This document shows positions 55,739 to 64,000 of a stretch of 64,000 nucleotides of DNA, piece by piece. The stretch covers positions 310,001 to 374,000 of the forward strand of contig NZ_SWCM01000001.1 in assembly GCF_005116645.1 (NCBI RefSeq). The letters are read 5' to 3'. The DNA comes from Desulfopila sp. IMCC35006. GTDB lineage: Bacteria > Desulfobacterota > Desulfobulbia > Desulfobulbales > Desulfocapsaceae. The first letter of the stretch is position 1, and each line of letters starts with the position of its first letter. Made by a program: the position numbers and the translations under genes. A model generated the notes under the pieces. That model ran no database searches. It worked only from the letters and a program-made list of their open reading frames with translations, and was not told the origin of the DNA.

Positions 55739-56071
55739 TTATTTATTCGTTATTGTTTCGTTTTCAGTGAAATACATCCAGCCGGAACAGACATCCTCAC
55801 CCCCGCTGGTAATCTTGAAATTATATTGATCTTTTTTATTACCGCAGGTGACGTGAATATCAAGCACTTCTTCAGGTCTGACGATCTTTCTAAACTTAAC
55901 CCGGCTGAGCCCAGTCATGCGCACGTTACCTTGTTTTGACTTGGCAACAAGATCCGCAACCATCTTCAACTGGGCAATACCAGGTAAAATCGGATCATCA
56001 GGAAAGTGACCGGAAAACCAGGGGGAATGGGCAGCTGTTGTCACAGATGCGGCCATTTTACCTTCTTCCAT
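55739..56071 (-). CDS. FabZ-like 3-hydroxyacyl-ACP dehydratase-type hot-dog protein
   Basis: 110 residues. The FabZ active-site segment reads WFSGHFPDDPILPGIAQLKMVADL. His22 is present, but the catalytic Glu expected 14 residues later is Lys36. It may therefore have lost dehydratase activity, bind ACP cargo, or act on another thioester. It is the first gene of the operon (an alternative ATG lies at 56056, with GAAGG upstream). An inverted repeat lies about 115 nt upstream. Confidence 0.8.
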   Translation of the reverse strand: MEEGKMAASVTTAAHSPWFSGHFPDDPILPGIAQLKMVADLVAKSKQGNVRMTGLSRVKFRKIVRPEEVLDIHVTCGNKKDQYNFKITSGGEDVCSGWMYFTENETITNK

Positions 56072-56184
56072 TTTTTTTTCAACCTGTGAATACTGTGTCG
56101 AATACTATCAAAATTGATTCCAGCGTCATACTGAAACGCATTTTTATACCATTAAGGCCGGGAATACACAACAGCTTACAGCTT

Positions 56185-56211
56185 GAAAACTGTACAGGTT
56201 GTGCAGTTTTC
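56185..56211. promoter_or_regulatory. 12-bp-stem inverted repeat upstream of the cluster operon
   Basis: GAAAACTG (56185-56192) and CAGTTTTC (56204-56211) pair perfectly. With a T-G pair and ACA/TGT inside, the stem reaches 12 bp with a 3-nt loop. No T-run follows on the minus strand, so an operator or RNA control element is more likely than a terminator. It lies between the FabZ-like gene and glycerate kinase; the rest of this 295-base space holds no gene. Confidence 0.5.
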
Positions 56212-56366
56212 CGGTCAGTGGATAACGATTCATCTCTAAATCGAGTTTGATGTTTTACGATCTCGACGAGTTTTTTCAGGCGCATACCCTCTTGGCAGCA
56301 TGAACGACATGTGCTTGCAGACGATCACCCCCCTGGCGCCCCGGGTCGCATCCATTGCCCTCTGCC

Positions 56367-57713
56367 TCAACAAACCAGAATAATCCGCATATCCATGACA
56401 TTCGTATGCGTCGGTCCGGTTTTATACAGATCGCCCAAGGTATCAAAGAAATTATAGGAATCGTTATTTTCAAGATACTCCTGCGGATCAAGTTGCTGCC
56501 GGGCAGCCCGTTGCAGCGTCAGGTGGTCGGCAAAGGCCCCGGCTGCATCGGTGGGACCATCGCTGCCATCCGTTCCGGCACTGAGTACAACAATAGCATC
56601 CATCCCTGGTATGGCAAGCGCTGCGGCCAGGGCAAATTCCTGGTTTCTGCCCCCTTTGCCGGATCCCTTGACAGTGACCGTTGTTTCCCCGCCGGAGAGC
56701 AGACAGGCAGGTTTGGCCACGGGATGATCGTGCAACCGTGCCTCCCGGGCTATTGCCATATGCAGCGCGGCCACCTGGCGGGTTTCCCCCTCCAGCTGCG
56801 AAGAGAGCAGCAGGGTATTATAGCCGAGTCGCTCAGCTTCCTTCCTGGCTTGCAGCAGAGCATTAAAATTGCTGCCGATGATGACATTTTGGGTCTTTGT
56901 AAAGATGTCCTGGCCGGCCTTCGGGGTCTCCGGAGCTATTCCGGCGACACCAGATGCAATATGAGCCAACACCCTGGGCGGGATCTGCTTTTCAATACCA
57001 TATTTATGAAAAATTACCCGGCAATCGACAAATGTCGTGGAATCAGGGACACAGGGCCCCGAAGCAATACTGTCCAGATCATCGCCAACCACATCCGATA
57101 AAATCAAGGTCACGAGCGTTGCGGGATAGACCGCCCGGGCAAGTCCGCCCCCTTTTATAACCGAGAGATGCTTTCTTACCGCATTCACCTCATGAATAGT
57201 TGCGCCGCAGGCAAGCAACACCCTGGTTGTCTCCTGCTTGTCCCAAAGAGTAACCCCGGCAACGGGGAGCGGCAGCAAAGCGGAGCCGCCGCCGGAAAGA
57301 AGACAGATGACCAGCGTTTTTTCATCGGCGGAAGAGGCCAGATCATATATTGCCCGGGCAGCAAGATGCCCGTTCTCATCGGGAACCGGATGACCGGCTT
57401 CATGAATTGTTATTTTCTGCAGACGCTCCAGGTGAGCGTATTTTACCGAAATTATCCCTTCAGAAAGATGCTCACCTAAAATTTCCTCCATCGCCCGCGC
57501 CATTGAGGCTCCAGCTTTTCCGGCCCCTACCACAACCACCCTGGTAAACAGAGCAAGATCATATCGGCAGCCATCAACAAGCAGTACACCATCTTCAAGC
57601 CGGCAATATTTTTTAATTGCCGCACCGGGAGCAACCGCCTGGAGGCCCGCTTGAAATATCGCCATCGCATCCCGGCGCTTGTCTAAAAGTTGTGAGTGCT
57701 TGGTGTTGTCCAT
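56367..57713 (-). CDS. Glycerate 2-kinase (MOFRL family)
   Basis: 448 residues. Family blocks: VVVGAGKAGASMARAME, ICLLSGGGSALLPLP, NAVRKHLSVIKGGGLA, VVGDDLDSIASGPCVPD and the C-terminal MOFRL segment ACLLSGGETTVTVKGSGKGGRNQEFAL. It phosphorylates glycerate to 2-phosphoglycerate. GGAGG precedes the ATG. It follows the thiamin operon in the same direction (32 nt behind thiY) and may be co-transcribed by read-through. Confidence 0.93.
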   Translation of the reverse strand: MDNTKHSQLLDKRRDAMAIFQAGLQAVAPGAAIKKYCRLEDGVLLVDGCRYDLALFTRVVVVGAGKAGASMARAMEEILGEHLSEGIISVKYAHLERLQKITIHEAGHPVPDENGHLAARAIYDLASSADEKTLVICLLSGGGSALLPLPVAGVTLWDKQETTRVLLACGATIHEVNAVRKHLSVIKGGGLARAVYPATLVTLILSDVVGDDLDSIASGPCVPDSTTFVDCRVIFHKYGIEKQIPPRVLAHIASGVAGIAPETPKAGQDIFTKTQNVIIGSNFNALLQARKEAERLGYNTLLLSSQLEGETRQVAALHMAIAREARLHDHPVAKPACLLSGGETTVTVKGSGKGGRNQEFALAAALAIPGMDAIVVLSAGTDGSDGPTDAAGAFADHLTLQRAARQQLDPQEYLENNDSYNFFDTLGDLYKTGPTHTNVMDMRIILVC

Positions 57714-57745
57714 AAAGAAGAGCCTCCGTTAACAGTATGACTTCT

Positions 57746-58699
57746 CTAGGGAAGTTCAACCGCCCAGGTGGCCAGCGGCGGAATATTTTTAACCGTCCCC
57801 TGCTCCTGTAAAAACTCGGCGAAGCGCTTATATCTATGCTGATCCAGGGCGCCGGGGCGCAGGGCAAAACGCGGCAGGGTATCTCTCCAGGCGCGTCGGT
57901 TCAGTTCATCATCAAGGCTCTTCCTCTCGCCCTTGATGAACAATTGCCAGCTTTCATCCGGATGATTGACTAAATACTGCACGCCTTCCTCCAGGGCATC
58001 GACAAAATGGCGCAATCTGGCATCGTTGATTCGATCTTTATTCGCCACCAGAATCAACTCATCGTAGGCGGGTATGCCATTTTCTTCAACATAGAACGGT
58101 CTGCCGGGATGTTTTTCGATGTCCATCTGGTTCATTTCAAAATTTCTAAAGGCGCCGATCACCGCGTCGGCCTGGCCGGTAAGCAGAGATGGCGACAGGG
58201 AAAAATTGACATTGACCAGCTTCACATCGGCCAGGCTGAGTCCAGCTTTGGCAAGCATCACCTTAAGCAGCACGGTTTCAAAACCGCCGACCGAATAGCC
58301 AATGGTTTTGCCCTTCAGATCGGCCAGGGAGTGGATCGGGCCATCGGCCAGGACCACCAGGGCATTAAGCGGGGTGGCAATCAACGTTGCGATGCGCACC
58401 AGGGGCAGGCCCTGATCAACCTGCATCTGGTGCTGATGCTGGTAGGAGACGGCGATATCGGCTTTCCCCGCGGCAACCAGCTTGGGTGGATCGTTTGGGT
58501 TGGAAGGGGCAATAATTGTAACATCCAGGCCATGGTCGGTAAAATATCCTCTCTCCAGGGCGACATACAAGGGGGCGTGATCGGGGTTGACAAACCAGTC
58601 CAGCAGGACAGTCACTTTTTCCAGCGCCATCGCCTGCGTTGCCGCTCCGGTCATAAGGAGCATCAGGGTGAGTAAGAGCGTCATGCCTGTTTTTTTCAT
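57746..58699 (-). CDS. thiY: ABC transporter substrate-binding protein (ThiY/NMT1-like)
   Basis: 317 residues. A signal peptide (MKKTGMTLLLTLMLLMTGAATQAMA) and the NMT1/THI5-like fold: VTVLLDWFVNPDHAPLYVALERGYF, KADIAVSYQHQHQMQV. These proteins bind hydroxymethylpyrimidine-type thiamin precursors such as formylaminopyrimidine. It is the last gene of the transporter set; its ATG overlaps the stop of thiX (ATGA). Confidence 0.88.
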   Translation of the reverse strand: MKKTGMTLLLTLMLLMTGAATQAMALEKVTVLLDWFVNPDHAPLYVALERGYFTDHGLDVTIIAPSNPNDPPKLVAAGKADIAVSYQHQHQMQVDQGLPLVRIATLIATPLNALVVLADGPIHSLADLKGKTIGYSVGGFETVLLKVMLAKAGLSLADVKLVNVNFSLSPSLLTGQADAVIGAFRNFEMNQMDIEKHPGRPFYVEENGIPAYDELILVANKDRINDARLRHFVDALEEGVQYLVNHPDESWQLFIKGERKSLDDELNRRAWRDTLPRFALRPGALDQHRYKRFAEFLQEQGTVKNIPPLATWAVELP

Positions 58700-59445
58700 T
58701 GTCGGATTCCTTTTTTATCCCAGAAAATGAGCTTCTCCATGGCAAAATCAATGATGAAATAGAGAAGCAGCGAAACCGCGGAGAGCAGTGCCAGTGCCGC
58801 AAACATAAGATCAATCTGCATTCGCGCGTTGGCATGCAGCATATAAAAACCAAGTCCGGCGCTCGAGCCGACCCATTCGCCAACGACGGCTCCGATAGGC
58901 GCCACTGCGGTTGCCACCCGCAAACCTGAGGCAAAGGCGGGGAGCGCCGAGGGAATGACGATAAAGCGCATTATGGCCAGCGGCCGACCGTCCATAATGC
59001 GCGCCAGTTCCAGCAGCTGCGGCTCTGTTCGCTGCATGCCGTAATAAAATGACGAGGTTACCGGAAAAAAGATGATGAGCACCGCCATGGCCACTTTCGA
59101 TGCCATACCATAGCCAAACCAGAGCACAAGAATGGGCGCGAGCGCAAAAACGGGAATGGCCTGGCTGATGACCAGCACGGGCAGCAGCCAGCGCTTGAGC
59201 AATGGTGACAGGGTCATTGTTAGCGCCGCAGCAACTCCTAAAAAACTGCCAAGGATTATGCCGAGGATTATTTCCGTCAAAGTAGTCTGCAGGTGGTGCA
59301 GCAACAATGACCAGTGACTGATTATGGCATACAATACCGGCAGCGGCCCCGGCAGGATATAATGCGGAGCGTCGGTAACCAGGACCAGGAGCTGCCAGAG
59401 CAGCAAGAGGCCACCGCCGAGAAGTGTCAGCCTGATTGCCTTCAC
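58696..59445 (-). CDS. thiX: ABC transporter permease (ThiX-like)
   Basis: 249 residues, about six membrane segments. The permease EAA loop is visible in RIMDGRPLAIMRFIVIPSALPAFASGLRVA. It forms the inner-membrane channel for the pyrimidine precursor importer with ThiZ and ThiY. The 4-nt overlaps with both neighbours indicate tight coupling. Confidence 0.9.
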   Translation of the reverse strand: MKAIRLTLLGGGLLLLWQLLVLVTDAPHYILPGPLPVLYAIISHWSLLLHHLQTTLTEIILGIILGSFLGVAAALTMTLSPLLKRWLLPVLVISQAIPVFALAPILVLWFGYGMASKVAMAVLIIFFPVTSSFYYGMQRTEPQLLELARIMDGRPLAIMRFIVIPSALPAFASGLRVATAVAPIGAVVGEWVGSSAGLGFYMLHANARMQIDLMFAALALLSAVSLLLYFIIDFAMEKLIFWDKKGIRQ

Positions 59446-60218
59446 CGGTCGCTCTCATCCATAAGCTGACTGAGTAAACCACTCAGGTTGGCCTGAATTT
59501 CCGGATCGTCCATGTTTCTTGGCGGTATTCCGGCAAGGGCAACGACGCTTTTCACCTGGGCTGGCCTTTTAGACAGGACCACAATGGTCTGCCCCATCCG
59601 CAGGGCCTCCATCGGATCATGGGTTACCAGCAGCACCGTCGCCTGACGGGTCAGTCTGGCGGAAAGATCCTGCAGTTTCATCCTCGCCAGGGCGTCGAGG
59701 GCGGAGAAAGGTTCATCCATCAGCAGCACCGGCCGGTCTTCCATAAGGGTTCGCAACAAGGCGCCCCGCTGGCGCATCCCGCCGGAGAGAGTCGCCGGCA
59801 GGGCATCCTCATATCCGGCAAGACCCGCCTCGACCATCAGGTGTCGCGCCTGGCGGCGAAGGGCTGCTGACTCCTCATGGCGCAGCTTTGCGCCGAGCAG
59901 GATATTATCGAGGAGCGACAGCCAGGGAAGCAACAGATCATTTTGGCTCATCCAGGCGATTTTGTTTTTCTCGGCCCCGGAGTCAATGGTAATTGTCCCT
60001 TGATAGCCAAAAGAGGTGGTACCGGATATCAGCCGCAGCAACGTTGACTTGCCGCAGCCGCTGGGGCCGAGAACGCAGGTGCATTGTCCTCCCACAACCG
60101 TCAGGGACAGCCGGTCAAAGAGCGGGAGACCTGCGAGGGTAAGAGAAACATTGTCAAAGACTATTGCCGGGGCCTGTTTATGATTCTGGGTGCGTGCTGC
60201 CAGGCTGTCAACCCTCAC
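59442..60218 (-). CDS. thiZ: ABC transporter ATP-binding protein (ThiZ-like)
   Basis: 258 residues: Walker A GPSGCGKSTLL, signature LSGGMRQRGALLRTL, Walker B VLLMDEPFSALD and the switch VTHDPMEAL. It powers the precursor importer. The GTG start at 60218 overlaps the thiED stop (GTGA). Confidence 0.92.
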   Translation of the reverse strand: MRVDSLAARTQNHKQAPAIVFDNVSLTLAGLPLFDRLSLTVVGGQCTCVLGPSGCGKSTLLRLISGTTSFGYQGTITIDSGAEKNKIAWMSQNDLLLPWLSLLDNILLGAKLRHEESAALRRQARHLMVEAGLAGYEDALPATLSGGMRQRGALLRTLMEDRPVLLMDEPFSALDALARMKLQDLSARLTRQATVLLVTHDPMEALRMGQTIVVLSKRPAQVKSVVALAGIPPRNMDDPEIQANLSGLLSQLMDESDR

Positions 60219-61750
60219 TGCTTTGTCTGCTCGAATTGATAAAAATGATGGACCGGACCATGTCCCTTGCCTATTGTATAGCCGGCACCGGCAGCAATTG
60301 CCCCGGTAATATATTGTTTGGCTTTACGAACGGCGGTGATGATGCTGTCTCCTTTGGCAAGATTTGACGCGATTGCCGAAGACAGGGTGCAGCCGGTGCC
60401 ATGATTGTTATTGGTCGCAATCCGTTTGGCGAAGAGAAAAATCATCTCCTCCCTTTCGCCCAGGTACAGACAATCATCGCTATCCTCCCCTTCAAGATGC
60501 CCCCCTTTGATCAACACATTGGCACATCCCAAACGGCACAGCTCTTTCGCAGCCTCGTAGACCATGTCCATGGAGGTGATTTCACGGCCCAGGAGTACCG
60601 ATGCTTCCGGCACGTTCGGGGTGAGAAGGGTGGCCATGGGAATTAAATGGCTTTTGAGAGCATCAATAGCCTCATCCTGGAGGAGTTTATCGCCGCTTTG
60701 CGCAATCATAACCGGGTCTAAAACAATATTGGTAACAGCAAATTTTTTGAGCTGTTCTGCGACAGTCTTAATCAACTCCGGCGAGAAGAGCATCCCGATT
60801 TTCACAGCGTCCGTACCGATATCGCCAAACACCGCTTCCATCTGCTGCTGGACAAATGGGGTAGGCACGCCATGGATACCGGTGACGCCGACAGTATTTT
60901 GCGCCGTCAGCGCGGTAATAACGCTCATACCGTAACAGCCGTTGGCGCCTATGGTTTTAAGATCCGCCTGAATCCCTGCCCCCCCGCCGCTGTCTGAACC
61001 GGCGATGGTCAAGACCCGGTGATATTTTTTATTAGCGACTGTTTTCATGCTCTTCCTGTTGATAAATGTTAGCGGAGGGCTTGCAACACTGGGCAGCGCG
61101 TCAGGCTCCTGCCGGAGAAGCTGCTTCAATTCGGCCGCCGCCGTCTCAGGACACGCCGCAGCAACGATTGCCGAGACAACCGCCGCACCATCCGCTCCTG
61201 CCCTTACTATATCACGGATATTGCCGACATTGATACCGCCAATGCCGACGAGCGGGATTTTGACGGCCCGGCGAATCAGGCGAATCCCTTCAAGCCCCAG
61301 GGGTGCGGCGATGTCCATTTTGGTATCCGTGGTAAAGACCGGGCTTATGCCGATGTAGTCCGCGCCTTCCTGTTCAGCGATAATTGCATCATCGACATTT
61401 TCCGCGGAGATACCGATAATCATCTTTTCCCCGACCAGACGCCTCGCATCAGCAATCGACATATCGTTCTGGCCGAGATGGACGCCATCAGCTCCGATTG
61501 CCAGAGCCACATCCAGCCGATCATTGATAATCAGGGGAATTCGGTGCTGCTGCAGGAGCGACTGGAGGCTGCGGGCCTCGTCCAGAAACTCCCGGGTGGA
61601 ACAATGCTTCTCCCGCAGTTGGACGCAGGTGACACCCCCGCGGATTGCGGCACCGACAATGTCCACAGTAGAGCGACCCTGCGACAGGCTTCTGTCGGTC
61701 ACTAAATACAAGGAGTAATCAATCTTGATCCGGGCAGAGTCAGCCTTCAT
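60215..61750 (-). CDS. thiED: Thiamin-phosphate synthase and HMP kinase fusion (ThiE-ThiD)
   Basis: 511 residues. ThiE (1 to about 215): YLVTDRSLSQG, CVQLREKHCSTREF, GADGVHLGQND and ISPVFTT. ThiD (about 240-505): LTIAGSDSGGGAGIQADLKTI, LDPVMIAQSGDKLL and NNNHGTGCTLSSAIA. ThiD makes HMP pyrophosphate and ThiE joins it to the thiazole phosphate. The ATG at 61750 overlaps the thiM stop and has AAGGGA upstream; a TTG 7 codons earlier is possible. Confidence 0.95.
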   Translation of the reverse strand: MKADSARIKIDYSLYLVTDRSLSQGRSTVDIVGAAIRGGVTCVQLREKHCSTREFLDEARSLQSLLQQHRIPLIINDRLDVALAIGADGVHLGQNDMSIADARRLVGEKMIIGISAENVDDAIIAEQEGADYIGISPVFTTDTKMDIAAPLGLEGIRLIRRAVKIPLVGIGGINVGNIRDIVRAGADGAAVVSAIVAAACPETAAAELKQLLRQEPDALPSVASPPLTFINRKSMKTVANKKYHRVLTIAGSDSGGGAGIQADLKTIGANGCYGMSVITALTAQNTVGVTGIHGVPTPFVQQQMEAVFGDIGTDAVKIGMLFSPELIKTVAEQLKKFAVTNIVLDPVMIAQSGDKLLQDEAIDALKSHLIPMATLLTPNVPEASVLLGREITSMDMVYEAAKELCRLGCANVLIKGGHLEGEDSDDCLYLGEREEMIFLFAKRIATNNNHGTGCTLSSAIASNLAKGDSIITAVRKAKQYITGAIAAGAGYTIGKGHGPVHHFYQFEQTKQ

Positions 61751-62546
61751 AGATGCGACATCCCTTGGCAAGCTGTTCCGGCGTCATGATATAGAGGGCA
61801 TCCAGAAGGTGCATCATAAAGGTACCGGGTCCATGAGCGGCCTTTGCCGCCATCTCTCCCGCCAGGCCGAAAAATGCCAGGCCGGTTGCGGCGGCACTCA
61901 GGAAGTCGCTATCCACTGCGGCGAAGGCACCGATCACAGCGGTCGCGGAACAACCCGTTCCGGTGACATACGGCATCAGGGCATGGCCATTGGCAATATT
62001 GATGACACGGCTGCCGTCGGTAACCAGATCTATCGGCCCGGTAATCGCCAGAATGGTGTGTAACTCTTTTGCCAGCAGGCAGGCACTCGCTGCCGCATCC
62101 TGCACACTATTGGTTGAATCGACACCTTTGGTCGTCGTTTTTTGACTGCCAAGAGACATTATTTCCGAGGCATTGCCACGAATAACACTGACCATGGTCT
62201 TGTCTATGATGGTCCCGGCTGCGGCCGTTCGAAATGACGTCGCCCCCGCGCCGACCGGATCCAGTATTATCGGCTTGTGCAATGCCGTCGCCCGTGCCCC
62301 GGCTATTACCATGGATGCCACCCAGTCTTCAGTTAAGGTGCCGATATTGAGAACAAGGGCTCCGGCAAAAGCAACCATATCCTCCACCTCGTTTGCAGCA
62401 TGGGCCATAACCGGCGACGCGCCCATGGCAAGCAGGACGTTGGCGGTATAATTCATCACCACGAAGTTGGTGATATTATGGATTAGTGGTTTATTTTCGC
62501 GAATACGCTGCAGATTTTCCGCAGCCTTCAGGGCAAGATTGACCAT
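61740..62546 (-). CDS. thiM: Hydroxyethylthiazole kinase
   Basis: 268 residues. The family blocks are PLIHNITNFVVMNYTANVLLAMGASPVMAHA, ILDPVGAGATSFR, RGNASEIMSL and YVTGTGCSATAVIGAF (the ATP/anion loop, Cys in GTGCS). It phosphorylates the thiazole moiety for salvage. First gene of the thi operon, about 100 nt behind the TPP riboswitch. Confidence 0.96.
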   Translation of the reverse strand: MVNLALKAAENLQRIRENKPLIHNITNFVVMNYTANVLLAMGASPVMAHAANEVEDMVAFAGALVLNIGTLTEDWVASMVIAGARATALHKPIILDPVGAGATSFRTAAAGTIIDKTMVSVIRGNASEIMSLGSQKTTTKGVDSTNSVQDAAASACLLAKELHTILAITGPIDLVTDGSRVINIANGHALMPYVTGTGCSATAVIGAFAAVDSDFLSAAATGLAFFGLAGEMAAKAAHGPGTFMMHLLDALYIMTPEQLAKGCRIYEG

Positions 62547-62647
62547 AGCATGACTCGACCGGTAAAGATGATAGACGCTTTCGCTGGTTTAGCAGGAAGA
62601 AAGACCGGGCGGGCAGATCGAAGAAATGAGAAACCACAAGAGACATT

Positions 62648-62725
62648 TCTGCAATTCCCTACGCTGGTGTTATCCAGGTCAGGTTCAACGGGTATCTTCT
62701 CAGGCCACAGCGCCACCCCTGCAAA
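62648..62725 (-). promoter_or_regulatory. TPP riboswitch (THI element)
   Basis: On the minus strand the conserved blocks follow in order: GGGGTGGCG, CTGAGA, ACCCGTTGAACCTGA, CTGGATAACACCAGCG and TAGGGAA. All match the thiamin pyrophosphate aptamer. A hairpin-forming stretch (GAAATG with CATTTC, 62627-62653) between aptamer and thiM may be the expression platform. It shuts the operon when thiamin pyrophosphate is abundant. Confidence 0.97.
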
Positions 62726-62741
62726 AAATAGTACGCACGCA

Positions 62742-62770
62742 TCTTTAGGTGAATCTAAATGCAATGTCAA
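62742..62770 (-). promoter_or_regulatory. Promoter upstream of the TPP riboswitch
   Basis: A perfect TTGACA (62765-62770, minus strand) and a weak -10 TAAAGA (62742-62747) are 17 bp apart, ending just before the aptamer begins. Position and spacing make it the probable promoter of the thi operon. Confidence 0.55.
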
Positions 62771-62895
62771 GGCATTACTTTTTTGACCTGCCCAAGCAAT
62801 TGCTTGCCGACTCATCCCCCGAGGAGGTATATTGCGGGGAAAATGAAAAAGCCGACTCCCCCGGTACATTCAAAAAAAGCTGGCACGCTGTTTAG

Positions 62896-62912
62896 TACCC
62901 CTTTGAGGGGTA
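62896..62912. repeat. Hairpin TACCCC...GGGGTA, related to repeat copy B
   Basis: TACCCC-TTTGA-GGGGTA, nearly the same as the second hairpin of copy B at 18236-18252 (TACCCC-CTAGA-GGGGTA). It lies about 50 nt upstream of kup. It could be a partial copy of the mosaic repeat or an operator. Confidence 0.45.
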
Positions 62913-62964
62913 TTCTTTTCAATGCCCCCTGCGGGTGCTCTGTTCGGGACCCTGGAGTTGTGTA

Positions 62965-64000
62965 ATGGTACATTCAATTCCGCCAACCGTCCATAAAGAC
63001 CAGTCCGGCGCCACTTCCTCACCCACCTCCTCGTCGGCCAAACCAAGACTGACCGGTCTTGCCCTGGGAGCACTTGGTATTGTTTACGGTGACATCGGCA
63101 CCAGCCCTTTGTACACGATCAAGGAATGCTTTTCGGGCGAATTCGGGGTGGCAGTCACTCCCGCCAATATTACCGGAATCCTGTCGATGGTCTTCTGGTC
63201 ACTCATTATCGTCGTCAGCCTGAAGTATGTGAGCTTGATCCTGCGCGCAGACAACAAGGGTGAAGGCGGCACATTCTCACTCCTGGCGATGCTGCGCGGT
63301 AAACTGCGAAACAACAGAAGACAATGGGCTGTGCTCACTATTCTGGCCGCTTTTGGCGCGTCATTGCTCTATGGAGATGGAGTCATCACGCCTGCTATCT
63401 CGGTGCTCTCGGCAATTGAAGGATTGAACATGGCCACCGATGCAGTGGCCGATTACGTTGTCCCGACAACCTGCCTGATCCTCATTGTGCTCTTTTCGGT
63501 GCAGCGGTTTGGCACCGCGGTCATCGGCAGAATGGTTGGTCCGGTGATGATTGTCTGGTTCACGACCCTTGGTCTTTTAGGCTTGCGGGCCATTGCCAGT
63601 CATCCGGAAATTCTTGCTGCTCTGAATCCGGCATGTGCGGTTAATTTTTTTGCAGTAAATCATATTCATGGCATAGTTTCTCTCGCCTCAGTAGTTCTCT
63701 GTATCACCGGTTGTGAAGCTTTATACGCCGACATGGGCCACTTTGGTCCTCTGCCAATCCGGCTTTCCTGGTATGGCATTGTTCTGCCGGGCCTGGTCCT
63801 CAACTATTTTGGTCAAGGCGCGCTCCTGCTGCATGATCCGGATATCGCCAACGTCAATCCTTTTTATGCTCTGGCGCCAAAATCTATACTCTATCCGCTG
63901 GTCGGCCTGGCATGCATTTCTACCATCATTGCCTCACAGGCGTTGATTTCCGGTGTCTTTTCTCTTACGCAACAGGCCATACAACTGGGCTTTGCTCCCC
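62965..64000 (+). CDS. kup: Kup-type potassium uptake protein (cut by window end)
   Basis: At least 345 residues are visible. The family start is LALGALGIVYGDIGTSPLYTIKE, followed by LRADNKGEGGTFSLLAML, LYGDGVITPAISVLSAIEG and CEALYADMGHFG. It imports potassium together with protons. The ATG at 62965 has GGAG about 9 nt upstream, and its first 25 residues are Ser/Pro/Thr-rich. The C-terminal third lies outside the window. Confidence 0.95.
   Translation, partial: MVHSIPPTVHKDQSGATSSPTSSSAKPRLTGLALGALGIVYGDIGTSPLYTIKECFSGEFGVAVTPANITGILSMVFWSLIIVVSLKYVSLILRADNKGEGGTFSLLAMLRGKLRNNRRQWAVLTILAAFGASLLYGDGVITPAISVLSAIEGLNMATDAVADYVVPTTCLILIVLFSVQRFGTAVIGRMVGPVMIVWFTTLGLLGLRAIASHPEILAALNPACAVNFFAVNHIHGIVSLASVVLCITGCEALYADMGHFGPLPIRLSWYGIVLPGLVLNYFGQGALLLHDPDIANVNPFYALAPKSILYPLVGLACISTIIASQALISGVFSLTQQAIQLGFAP

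Noticed and set aside
62891-62907. Sigma54 promoter upstream of kup (TGGCACGCTGTTTAG)
   Set aside because: The -12 element lacks the GC dinucleotide at the required spacing.

Overview
The window looks like chromosomal DNA of an anaerobic Gram-negative deltaproteobacterium, most likely Desulfobacterota near Desulfobulbales. The support is indirect. There is a class II (B12-dependent) ribonucleotide reductase, an indolepyruvate:ferredoxin oxidoreductase (iorAB) with two phenylacetate-CoA ligases, rubredoxin and ferritin-like proteins, an NtrYX pair, a DUF134/NifX-type pair, an apparent selenoprotein, and outer-membrane functions (a PagL-like lipid A deacylase and OmpA domains). No rRNA, tRNA, CRISPR array, prophage or insertion sequence was found.

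Layout. 1-7.0 kb: end of prfC, DUF134 and NifX-like genes, then DUF4390-ntrY-ntrX and hemB. 7.0-10.1 kb: VanZ, SEC-C protein and nrdJ on the minus strand. 10.4-16.8 kb: a thioesterase, a TRAP permease pair (dctQM without dctP) with a universal stress protein, then small enzymes (gamma-glutamylcyclotransferase-like, isochorismatase-like, cupin, chalcone-isomerase-like) and a LysE exporter. 16.8-22.4 kb: paaK, ACT, paaK, iorB and iorA for arylpyruvate oxidation. 22.8-26.2 kb: a CBS-ACT protein, a double-rubredoxin membrane protein and an ExeA-type ATPase fused to OmpA. 26.8-34.9 kb: a CheB-CheR-PAS protein followed by the relic of a hybrid kinase, a GNAT-nitrilase fusion, a ZntB-like transporter, a small zinc protein and a sigma54 activator. 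34.9-37.2 kb: a structured RNA candidate and an operon with a rhodanese-ferritin selenoprotein and an FAD oxidoreductase. 37.4-39.5 kb: a thioesterase, an M20 peptidase and DUF3820. 39.5-56.1 kb: a long, mostly minus-strand cluster resembling a secondary fatty-acid or polyene-type biosynthesis locus. 56.3-62.8 kb: glycerate kinase and a TPP-riboswitch-controlled thiamin salvage and transport operon. 62.9 kb to the end: start of a Kup potassium transporter.

Two systems stand out. First, the reading frame 36209-37051 (minus) is interrupted once, by a TGA exactly where rhodaneses carry their catalytic cysteine. A two-helix stem-loop follows that TGA immediately, with an apical loop 18 nt downstream, as expected for a bacterial SECIS. 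Second, the 39.5-56.1 kb locus combines two ketosynthases, two acyl carrier proteins, two dehydratase-like hot-dog proteins, a thioesterase, twin radical SAM enzymes, a BtrH-like acyltransferase, a methyltransferase-fused MMPL exporter, an ABC exporter, a GT25 glycosyltransferase, a polysaccharide deacetylase and a lipid A deacylase. It probably makes, transfers and exports an unusual acyl product.

Intergenic spaces carry a mosaic repeat family (near 5.97, 13.5, 18.2 and 39.9 kb) and a roughly 140-nt structured element (34.88-35.02 kb) whose two hairpin hexaloops match the CsrA-binding consensus. All calls rest on reading the sequence and on family knowledge; no database search was run.
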